Assembly: GCA_023129325.1 (NCBI GenBank)
Contig: JAGMCI010000020.1
Location: 1 to 49,654, forward strand
DNA length: 49,654 bases
From: Caldifarciminota bacterium
GTDB lineage: Bacteria > Hydrothermota > UBA3073 > JACQXS01 > JAGMCI01
Reading direction: 5' to 3'
Position 1 is the first letter of the stretch. Every line of letters starts with the position of its first letter. The notes beneath the pieces were generated by a model. The model searched no databases and was not told where the DNA came from. It was given only the letters and a program-made list of their open reading frames with translations. Below, piece after piece: positions 39,487 to 46,628 of this stretch. Made by a program: the position numbers and the translations under genes.

Positions 39487-41985
39487 TTATTCTTCTTTGA
39501 ATTTTTCCATTAACCTTTCGCCTTTATCCTTTTCGCCTAAATTTTTATAACAGGCACCCAGAAAGTAACCGGCTTCTCTATAATGCTCAGAATCTGGGTA
39601 TTTATCTATTATCTCTTGAAACGCTTTTATGGCTTCCTCATATTTAGCGAGATTGAAATAAGTTGCCCCAAGGTTAAAATAAACTTCAGAAACCTGCTCG
39701 GCATCTGGAAAATATTCTATGAACTTCTTGCAAGCTTCTATGCGCTTTTCATAATCTTGTAACGCTCCATAAGCAGAAATAATAAAAAATTGAGACTCCG
39801 CAGCTCTTTCAGATTTAGGGAAATCTACTATTAATTTTCTGAATTCTTTAATAGCCCCTTCATAGTCTTCATCATTATACAATTGGGCAGCAATTTCCCA
39901 TTGGGCATCAGCAGCCAAATCAGCATCAGAATGAAGTTCTACAAATTGTTTTAAGATTTCTGGATTCTCTTGCCCCCACCTATAATATGAAATCTCAACC
40001 TGGTCTTTTGCTTGTCCTGCTAAAGGGTCTTCAGGATATAAATCAATGACTTTTTGAAACTCCTGAATGGCATCCTTAAAGTTTCCTGCTGTGTAATAAG
40101 TAGAACCAATCTGAAATTGAGCATCTCGTGCTGTCCGAGAATAAGGATATTGATTTAAAATTAACTTGTAGTAATTAATTGCTTTCTCATAGTCACCTGC
40201 TAAATAATATGTCCTCCCTAACTCAAATGCTGCAATCGACGCACTTGCACAATCTGGATAGTCTGATAGAACCTTCTCCCAATATTCTATCGCATTGGCA
40301 TATTTACCAACCGCTGCAAGTGCCTTGCCACCATGATAAAAAGCATCGCCAGCAAGCTCTGACTCAGAATAGCTCTCACCTATTCCAAAAAGAAAACACT
40401 GATAAGCATCCTCAAAGTCCCTCTTGTTAAATGATGCTATGCCACGACCATATATTGAGGAAAGTGCAAGTGATGTATCTGCACTCCATCTCTCGTAAGC
40501 TTCCTTTAACATTTGATGTGCTACATCATACCTTCCTTCTTCAAGTATGCACCACGCTTTCCCAATATAGGCAAGTGCCTTTAGCTCTAAAAATGGATAT
40601 GAAGTCAAAACTTCATCGTATAAGTCCTTTGCTTTTTGATGACGGTCAAGATAATAGTATAATTCAGCTAAAAATAGCTTCGCCCTACCTACCCATATCC
40701 CCTTCTTTCCGCCTGAGGTCGCCGACGCTTCATAGCTTTGGCGACGAAGCGCGGATTTACCTTCAAGTAATTTGTAAAACGAAATCCCTGTCGCCGCTCC
40801 TTCAGAATAACTCCCCATTTGGTTGTAACAAAAGAGCATCATGGTATAAGATGGAATTAAAACTTCTGAACCTGGAAATAGTTTTAAAACTCGTTGATAA
40901 TGTTCAATCGCCTCTATGTATTTACCTTGCGCAAACTCATTAGTCCCTGCTAAATAATCACCAAGCCCTGCAAAACTGCCAGTCGGATAAATAGAAGCTA
41001 CTTGTTGGAAGGAAATTTGTGCTCCAAGTGTATCGTCCCTTGTAAGATAAGTCTGTCCGTATTTTATATTCGCAAGCGCCGCTACCCGCATATCAGGATA
41101 GTCTGTCTTCACTCTCTGGTAAGCCTCAATCGCTTCTTGAGACCTCTCAACGAGTAAAAGCGCTGTCCCAAGTTGATAATAAGCATGCGCAGTTAGCCAG
41201 GGGTCATGGGACTGAATGCCAAAATGGAAACAAGTAATGGCTTTCTCGTATTCACCCTCGTGAAGATAAGAGCAACCAAGTTTATACCTTGCATACCCTT
41301 TTAATTCGCTCCAGGGATAAAGTTTAAGAAAATCCTCATACTTCCTGATAGCCCCTGCATAATCCGCCTGAGGCGGACTCTCAAATAATGCATCCCCCAT
41401 CGAATAAAAAGCATATTCAGCTAACTTTGTTCCTGGATACTTATTCACTAATTCTTTATAAATTTGGAGCGCCTCCAATGGATTGCCAAGACCCGCATAA
41501 CACTTCGCCTTGTAATACAACCCCTCTTTCGTCCGTAGGGGCTTTAAATAAATAAGAGCATCTTTATACTTTCCTTCCGCAAAAAGAACCATCCCACGGC
41601 CATTTAATACCCTCTTCTCTTTAGTATATCCCGGAAATTTATCTATCTCGTCAATTAGGTAATGCTTAGCAGCCTTTATATCACCAAGAGTAAGCCAACA
41701 CATGCCAAGAGAATATAAAGCTTCTGGGCAAAGATAATACCCTTTATAGTCCTTGATAATATATTCAAAGAACTGGACCGCCTTCTCATACTCTTTAAGA
41801 TTATAATAACATTCAGCAATTCGGAAAAGCGCCTCAGGAGCAGTATCCTCATATTTTACGAGTTTTTCATAACCCTTAATAGCTTCCTTGTATTGTTCTC
41901 GTACAAATAAAGCCTCAACAGCCTGTAAACTATCAATGGGATTTTTAATAACTAAAAGGAGAGATAAAAATACGATAAATTGCAT
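39487..41985 (-). CDS. Large exported TPR-repeat protein
   Basis: The 832-residue protein has a signal peptide (MQFIVFLSLLLVI) and is otherwise a nearly unbroken series of about 20 tetratricopeptide repeats of roughly 35 residues. Examples are EYEKAVQFFEYIIKDY, YEKAINYYKLILNQYPYSR, FKDAIQEFQKVIDLYPEDP and YEEAIKAFQEIIDKYPDSE. This YbgF/BamD-like style suggests a periplasmic scaffold. In-frame repeat DNA appears at residues about 411-426 (40708-40755, SALRRQSYEASATSGG) and 203-208 (41363-41377, PPQAD), both between repeats. It is third in an operon behind a secreted Ig-like protein and a PorV-like barrel, starting 17 nt after the latter. Confidence 0.85.
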   Translation of the reverse strand: MQFIVFLSLLLVIKNPIDSLQAVEALFVREQYKEAIKGYEKLVKYEDTAPEALFRIAECYYNLKEYEKAVQFFEYIIKDYKGYYLCPEALYSLGMCWLTLGDIKAAKHYLIDEIDKFPGYTKEKRVLNGRGMVLFAEGKYKDALIYLKPLRTKEGLYYKAKCYAGLGNPLEALQIYKELVNKYPGTKLAEYAFYSMGDALFESPPQADYAGAIRKYEDFLKLYPWSELKGYARYKLGCSYLHEGEYEKAITCFHFGIQSHDPWLTAHAYYQLGTALLLVERSQEAIEAYQRVKTDYPDMRVAALANIKYGQTYLTRDDTLGAQISFQQVASIYPTGSFAGLGDYLAGTNEFAQGKYIEAIEHYQRVLKLFPGSEVLIPSYTMMLFCYNQMGSYSEGAATGISFYKLLEGKSALRRQSYEASATSGGKKGIWVGRAKLFLAELYYYLDRHQKAKDLYDEVLTSYPFLELKALAYIGKAWCILEEGRYDVAHQMLKEAYERWSADTSLALSSIYGRGIASFNKRDFEDAYQCFLFGIGESYSESELAGDAFYHGGKALAAVGKYANAIEYWEKVLSDYPDCASASIAAFELGRTYYLAGDYEKAINYYKLILNQYPYSRTARDAQFQIGSTYYTAGNFKDAIQEFQKVIDLYPEDPLAGQAKDQVEISYYRWGQENPEILKQFVELHSDADLAADAQWEIAAQLYNDEDYEGAIKEFRKLIVDFPKSERAAESQFFIISAYGALQDYEKRIEACKKFIEYFPDAEQVSEVYFNLGATYFNLAKYEEAIKAFQEIIDKYPDSEHYREAGYFLGACYKNLGEKDKGERLMEKFKEE
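40708..40755. repeat. 48-bp palindromic element inside the TPR gene
   Basis: Outer arms TCCGC/GCGGA and inner arms GTCGCC/GGCGAC surround GACGCTTCATAGCTTT. It begins with the TCCGCCTGAGG half of the small family, so it may be that palindrome opened by another sequence. It encodes SALRRQSYEASATSGG. Confidence 0.75.
41363..41377. repeat. 15-bp palindrome TCCGCCT-G-AGGCGGA in the TPR gene
   Basis: In frame on the minus strand as part of SPPQAD at a turn between TPR helices. Same family as 2717-2731. Confidence 0.85.
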
Positions 41986-42002
41986 TTCACTTTACTAAAG
42001 AA

Positions 42003-43526
42003 TTACTCTCCAGGCTCCTCTTCTGGAGGCCCCTCTTCTGGGGGTTTTTCCTCAGGAAGTTCCTCAAGAGGAGGTTTTTCTTCCTCTGTCGGCTGGGGCT
42101 CCACTTCTTTTTCTTCCTTTTGCTCTAAAATAAATTCAGGGGTTTCACCTTTAGGTTTTACAATAATTGTTCCAGGCGGACCAACTGTGGACAGAGTGGT
42201 AAGGAATCCTTCAGACTCCCAGACTCGTCCTTTCTTTTCCACCACCGTAAGGCTATAATAATATCTACCGTCAGGAACGAGCAAAGTATTGTCATCCTTA
42301 CCATCCCATGCAATCCGATATGGAGATTCTCCCCAAGCTCCGATTTTTCTAACCACAGTGCCTGCCTCGTCTTTAATTAAGACTTGCCAGTTCTTAATTT
42401 TCGACCTTGGGACAATATCAAGATAGAGCCAGGCAACATTTTCACCCTCGCCAGAAACTGGAGAAAAACGAGCAATCGGAGAATGCGCTCTTGCCCTGAA
42501 CCCACCAAAAAGAAGAGAGAGCGAAACATTATGCCCCGGTAAAAGCATTCCCTCAGTTGAATAGGGGAGTTCACAGGCATAATCTAATCTGGCAACAAAT
42601 CTTCCCCTATCCTGGCATATCCCAAATCCAAAACCAGCAAATACCTGATTAATTCCTCCCCTTAAATGTAGAATATTAAAAGGTCTGTACTCAATTCCAA
42701 ACCCAAATTGAGGAGACCTGTATTCTGCCCATATCATATCAACAGCTAACGATAATTTGTCTCTATAAGGTCTTATGGAAATGCCGCTTCGCAGGGTAAT
42801 TGGGAACGCTATTTTTTCAGAAATAAGTTTTACTTCTGGTCTTATAACATTTTGACAACTTATGCCAAGTGAAAATTTCCCTTGAGGAAAAAGGAATAAT
42901 CCTACATCAGCTCCTCCGCCCAAGGCACTATATGTTGCAATTTCATGATAAAAGGCTTTTCCATTAATTCCTATATAAATAGGACCCAATAATTTCCCTG
43001 AATAAGTTAAAAGCCACGCAACTTGACGGTCGCTAAAGGGCTTTTTGATCTCACTTTTACTACCTGGTTTTATGCCTGGGGTATATAACTGTAATAAAGT
43101 TGTTCCAAAACCTGAAGTTGAAGTTGCGGGACAACCATACATTAATGCATCAAAACTTGTTCCTGTTCCCGCAAAAACAACCGAGTGCATAAAAGTTAGT
43201 TCATGTGTATTTATTTGAGCAAGTCCAGCTGGATTAAAATAACCAGCGGAGGCATCATCTGCCAGGCCGGATAAAGCACCTGCCATCCCGAGTGACCTTG
43301 CACCACATCCCCAGTAAGTAAGGAACGCCCCATATTGCCCAGCAGTTCCCCCAGCCCCATAGGAAGTAGAAAGCCTGTGTCCCACTATGCCAAAAATTAA
43401 CAGCAAAACAGCAAGGAGTGCAGGCTTTAGCCTGCCAAACGCCTTGAACCCTCGAACCCTTGACTCCTTGAACCCTTGACTCCTTGAACCCTTGAACCCT
43501 TTTTTATTTTGAATTTTATTTACCAT
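42003..43526 (-). CDS. PorV/UPF0164-like outer-membrane barrel with FlgD-like domain
   Basis: After an unusual N-terminus and a hydrophobic export segment (LLAVLLLIFGIVGH), residues about 60-370 match PorV-type FadL-like barrels: GARSLGMAGALSGLADDASAGYFNPAGLAQ is the family opening, split here over residues about 73-102. Residues about 375-445 form a FlgD-like module (WQVLIKDEAGTVVRKI, WDGKDDNTLLVPDGRYYYSL). The last 60 residues are a proline/glutamate tail (EEKPPLEELPEEKPPEEG). PorV shuttles cargo in type IX secretion. Residues 9-28 (FKGSRSQGFKESRVRGFK) come from a 16-bp tandem repeat at 43442-43500. The start overlaps the upstream stop by 7 nt. Confidence 0.78.
   Translation of the reverse strand: MVNKIQNKKGFKGSRSQGFKESRVRGFKAFGRLKPALLAVLLLIFGIVGHRLSTSYGAGGTAGQYGAFLTYWGCGARSLGMAGALSGLADDASAGYFNPAGLAQINTHELTFMHSVVFAGTGTSFDALMYGCPATSTSGFGTTLLQLYTPGIKPGSKSEIKKPFSDRQVAWLLTYSGKLLGPIYIGINGKAFYHEIATYSALGGGADVGLFLFPQGKFSLGISCQNVIRPEVKLISEKIAFPITLRSGISIRPYRDKLSLAVDMIWAEYRSPQFGFGIEYRPFNILHLRGGINQVFAGFGFGICQDRGRFVARLDYACELPYSTEGMLLPGHNVSLSLLFGGFRARAHSPIARFSPVSGEGENVAWLYLDIVPRSKIKNWQVLIKDEAGTVVRKIGAWGESPYRIAWDGKDDNTLLVPDGRYYYSLTVVEKKGRVWESEGFLTTLSTVGPPGTIIVKPKGETPEFILEQKEEKEVEPQPTEEEKPPLEELPEEKPPEEGPPEEEPGE
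43442..43500. repeat. Coding tandem repeat at the PorV-like N-terminus
   Basis: Units of TCCTTGAACCCTTGAC (16 bp) and shorter CCCTTGAA variants are translated ahead of the signal segment. The unit is not a multiple of three, so unit number decides whether ATG 43526 is in frame with the barrel. Confidence 0.8.
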
Positions 43527-45244
43527 ATCACTGCTATTTTGGCACGCATTATCGGTAGGACTTCAGTGCCCGAAGTCACTCTTATACATAAATGATAAAC
43601 ACCACTTCCGACTTTCCATCCCTTGTCATTTTTGCCATACCATTCAACATAGGGATGCAGACTCCCTTTATTTTGTATTTCATCGTCTGAAAACTCGCGT
43701 ACCAGGTTACCAAATGGGTCATAAATCCTAATAGTCATCTTATCACCCTCTGGCAGATAAAATGTTATCTTTGCGGGACATCCAAGCTCTAAAGCACCAA
43801 AAGGATTTGGGTCAATTGTTATATCTTCTTTAGGATACCATACAAAAGTAAAGGGATAAGAAGAATAACTGGTATCCGAACCAAAATCATCCCAAGCAGC
43901 TATTTTAATCAATTCAGTTGTATCTGTATTATAATGCTCATTTCCTATATAACAAAGCCCATCTGTTAATATGCCACTTTTTATTGTCAAACTTCCAGCA
44001 GCTGGAAAATAAATACCACATGCTTTTAAATAAAACACATGGTTTGCTGAAATTGTATCTCCTGTTGCATCTTGATACACTATAGTGAGAGGAAAAGGTG
44101 CACTCGCCCTAATTGTATCAGGCACAATAATTTTATATATTCCTAATCCTACATTAACTTCAATGCAGGCTGAGTGAAAACCAGAGATAAGACCAATAGC
44201 TTGTAAGTTTTTAGGTCCATATTGATTATAGCAAACTTCAAAACTTGCTTTTCCGTTAGCAAGCAACGAATCAGTTGGCATTAAGCTATCTGGTGGCAGA
44301 GAACCAAGACACGAGTCTATACGCACTAAATCTACTGCATTTGGATTCAAATTCCAACAGTTATCAGTTCCATAAACCTGAAAAGTATTAAATTGACCCG
44401 TATAAAGTAGGTCTTTGATTCCAGATTTGCCATCTCCAATCTCGCCCGGACAATGGGTCTCGCCAGGAGCAATTAAAATAAGTTTCGCATAGGGTCCACA
44501 ATTAACTGTAAGGAGAGATGAAGTATCTGGAAGTTTATCTGGTGTAGTTATGTTAGTGACAAAAAATTTGGTCTCAAATGAAATATCTTGATCCTCTGTG
44601 GCTCTTCTTGGATAGACTATTACACTATCTATTCCATTTACAAGTCTGCCAGCAAGTGGACCTTGAACAAATGGGTCAGTTGATGTAATAGAAAAGCTAT
44701 CAGGGACGTGGTCTTTAAGGTTCCAGTATGCATCTGTTGCTCTTACAGTTAATGTTTCCGGCTCTCCGGCTGTTTTATATTTTGGTATCCATTGTCTTCC
44801 CCTCCATGCAAGGTTGCCCGGAGCTGGTTGTTCACCTTCAAGCAAAACTTGTAGCCTTTTGTAAAGACCCTGGAGAACAGTAAATGAATTGCTTTCTCCT
44901 CTCACGGTATAACCAGAGAAACTGGAGGAGGCGATAAGCACTGCACTCCCTGCTCTGTATACCTCAATAGAATCATCCCAAATCCCATTTGCAAGAGTTA
45001 CACTATTTGGATAAAGCACATTCCCATCGCCATCCACACTTAATTGAACTGGGTGGTCCCAAGAAAGTGTATCTCCAGTTATAGAGTCAATTGCAGTTAT
45101 GCAAACATAAAATGGTTCTCCAGCAGTAATTGTTGGTATTGTACTAAACTCAAATTTATTAGGCTGTCCCCATACTAAAGATGCAAGAAAAAGGAAAGGA
45201 AACACGCCTGCTATCAGTTGAGCAGGTAAGAATTTGTTTCTCAT
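43520..45244 (-). CDS. Secreted Ig-like protein with FlgD-like C-terminal domain
   Basis: ATG 45244 (MRNKFLPAQLIAGVFPFLFLASLVWGQ, a good signal peptide) is chosen over the TTG at 45262, which lies upstream of the predicted transcription start. The body is beta-rich with repeated filamin/Ig-type phrases (AGEPFYVCITAIDSITGDTL, PETLTVRATDAYWNL, FQVYGTDNCWNL, ASAPFPLTIVYQDATGDTI), probably four domains. Residues about 485-574 carry DPNPFGALELG, MTIRIYDPFGNLVREF and WKVGSGVYHLCIR, a FlgD-like end module. It leads the operon with the PorV-like barrel and the TPR protein, and is a candidate partner or cargo of that barrel. Confidence 0.78.
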   Translation of the reverse strand: MRNKFLPAQLIAGVFPFLFLASLVWGQPNKFEFSTIPTITAGEPFYVCITAIDSITGDTLSWDHPVQLSVDGDGNVLYPNSVTLANGIWDDSIEVYRAGSAVLIASSSFSGYTVRGESNSFTVLQGLYKRLQVLLEGEQPAPGNLAWRGRQWIPKYKTAGEPETLTVRATDAYWNLKDHVPDSFSITSTDPFVQGPLAGRLVNGIDSVIVYPRRATEDQDISFETKFFVTNITTPDKLPDTSSLLTVNCGPYAKLILIAPGETHCPGEIGDGKSGIKDLLYTGQFNTFQVYGTDNCWNLNPNAVDLVRIDSCLGSLPPDSLMPTDSLLANGKASFEVCYNQYGPKNLQAIGLISGFHSACIEVNVGLGIYKIIVPDTIRASAPFPLTIVYQDATGDTISANHVFYLKACGIYFPAAGSLTIKSGILTDGLCYIGNEHYNTDTTELIKIAAWDDFGSDTSYSSYPFTFVWYPKEDITIDPNPFGALELGCPAKITFYLPEGDKMTIRIYDPFGNLVREFSDDEIQNKGSLHPYVEWYGKNDKGWKVGSGVYHLCIRVTSGTEVLPIMRAKIAVIW

Positions 45245-45251
45245 CACTATA

Positions 45252-45279
45252 ATATTATACAATATTTTCAGTATGTCAA
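45252..45279 (-). promoter_or_regulatory. Leaderless-type promoter of the Ig-like/PorV-like/TPR operon
   Basis: TTGACA (45274-45279), 16 nt, TAATAT (45252-45257), then 7 nt and ATG 45244. An alternative -10 (TATAAT, 45254-45259) would have a short 14-nt spacer. Confidence 0.65.
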
Positions 45280-45300
45280 GTTTTTTTTCATATTTTTAAC

Positions 45301-46548
45301 TTATTCTGACATCTGAGAAAAGATATTAAGACTATCCTGACTACTATCTTTATTGCTATCTTTCCAGCCTGCCTGCTGTCTCTGTCCCGCTTCGCTTGTC
45401 GGAGCGGGGCGGGCAGGGACTCCTTCTGTTGGAATTTTATCTTTTCTAATGAAGGCAGGAATTTTTAGATTTTTTTCCTTTTTATGAAGGTTAAAGTTTT
45501 CGACCACATTTTGATTTCCATTTTTTTGCTCTATGCCTGTCGCAATCATAATGATTTTAAACTCTTCGCACCTTTCCTTTTCCAGAGTCACTCCAAATAT
45601 AATATTTGCATCAGGGCTTGAAATTTTCCGAATACGAGAAAGAGCCCTATTTACTTCATGAAGAGTTAAATCAATTCCTCCAATTATATTTACTAAAATT
45701 CCACTTGCCTCTCCGGGTTCTACATCATCAAGAAGAGGTGAATTTATAGCTTGATTGGCAGCCTCAACTGCTCTATCTTCTCCTCTTGCGTTACCTATGG
45801 CTATAAATGCATCCCCTGGTTCTGACATCACAGCCCGGAGGTCAGCAAAATCAACATTGACAAGTCCGGGGCGAGTGATGATTTCTACAATGCCTTTAGT
45901 TGCTTGAAATATAAGTTGGTCTACAATCTCAAATGCATTCAGGAAAGAAGCTTCTTTAGTAATCAAAGGAAGCAATGAGGCATGAAGTAATTTTTGATTG
46001 GGAATAATAATGACTGCATCTGCATGTTTCTTTAATTCGTATATTCCTTTTATTGATTGACTTGCTCGGCGACTACCTTCAAAATTGAAAGGTTTTGTCA
46101 CTATAGCCACAACGAGAGCGCCAGAATCTTTAACTAACTGAGCGATGACAGGAGAAGCACCAGTTCCTGTACCCCCACCCATACCACAAGTTATAATAAC
46201 CATATCACTGCCGCGGAGCATTTCCTTTACTTCTTCACGATTTTCATCAATTGCCTTTTTACCAATTTCAGGGTTACCTCCTGACCCAATACCTTTGGTC
46301 AATTCTACACCAATCTGAACTTTATGAGAAGCACAGGAAGTGGAAAGAGCTTGAATATCAGTATTTGTCGCTATAAAATCAATTCCTTTAATTCCAGCTT
46401 TAACCATTGTATTTACTGCATTGCAGCCACCGCCACCGACGCCGATAACTTTAATCCGCCTGAGGCACCCGCCTGCCTGTTGTCGGGCAGGGATGCTGTG
46501 GTGTTGCTGTGCCGCGGTGTTGTAAGGTTCTATAAATTGAAGCCTCAT
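45301..46548 (-). CDS. ftsZ: Cell division protein FtsZ
   Basis: FtsZ is the tubulin-like GTPase that forms the division ring. [15 protein letters not shown], the tubulin signature [21 protein letters not shown] and [19 protein letters not shown] are intact. It has an extra N-terminal stretch of about 30 residues ([20 protein letters not shown]…) encoded by repeat DNA (46455-46530, with TCCGCCTGAGGC and CCTGCCTGTTGTCGGGCAGG hairpin parts); no other start codon is available before the GTPase fold. A family A palindromic element (45367-45418, residues about 377-394, [18 protein letters not shown]) lies in the disordered C-terminal linker. A clear FtsA-binding tail motif is not recognised. It is third in murC-ftsA-ftsZ. 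Confidence 0.97.
   Translation of the reverse strand: MRLQFIEPYNTAAQQHHSIPARQQAGGCLRRIKVIGVGGGGCNAVNTMVKAGIKGIDFIATNTDIQALSTSCASHKVQIGVELTKGIGSGGNPEIGKKAIDENREEVKEMLRGSDMVIITCGMGGGTGTGASPVIAQLVKDSGALVVAIVTKPFNFEGSRRASQSIKGIYELKKHADAVIIIPNQKLLHASLLPLITKEASFLNAFEIVDQLIFQATKGIVEIITRPGLVNVDFADLRAVMSEPGDAFIAIGNARGEDRAVEAANQAINSPLLDDVEPGEASGILVNIIGGIDLTLHEVNRALSRIRKISSPDANIIFGVTLEKERCEEFKIIMIATGIEQKNGNQNVVENFNLHKKEKNLKIPAFIRKDKIPTEGVPARPAPTSEAGQRQQAGWKDSNKDSSQDSLNIFSQMSE
45367..45418. repeat. Palindromic element, family A, copy 3 (in-frame in ftsZ)
   Basis: It shares the exact core from GTCCCGCTTCG to GGAGCGGGGC with copies 1 and 2 and varies in the arms. It is on the same coding strand orientation as copy 2 but in another reading frame, giving [16 protein letters not shown]. 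Confidence 0.92.
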
Positions 46549-46567
46549 ATATAAATAAAATACCTAA

Positions 46568-46595
46568 ATGCCTAAATACTTAAAAATTTAGGCAT
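46568..46595. repeat. Hairpin between ftsA and ftsZ
   Basis: ATGCCTAAAT (46568-46577) and ATTTAGGCAT (46586-46595) form a 10-bp stem with an 8-nt loop. A third GCCTAAA copy lies at about 46612-46620. The ftsZ ATG is 20 nt downstream without a Shine-Dalgarno. It could be a processing or attenuation site; it lacks a proper U-tract. Confidence 0.55.
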
Positions 46596-46628
46596 TTAGA
46601 ATTTTTGGACTTTTAGGCATTTGTTTTT

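Noticed and set aside
40431-40943. 170-codon plus-strand frame opposite the TPR gene
   Set aside because: It is a shadow of the well-supported TPR coding frame and has no recognisable domain.
46568-46595. Transcription terminator between ftsA and ftsZ
   Set aside because: The stem is A/T-rich and the following sequence is not a proper U-tract; ftsZ has no separate convincing promoter.
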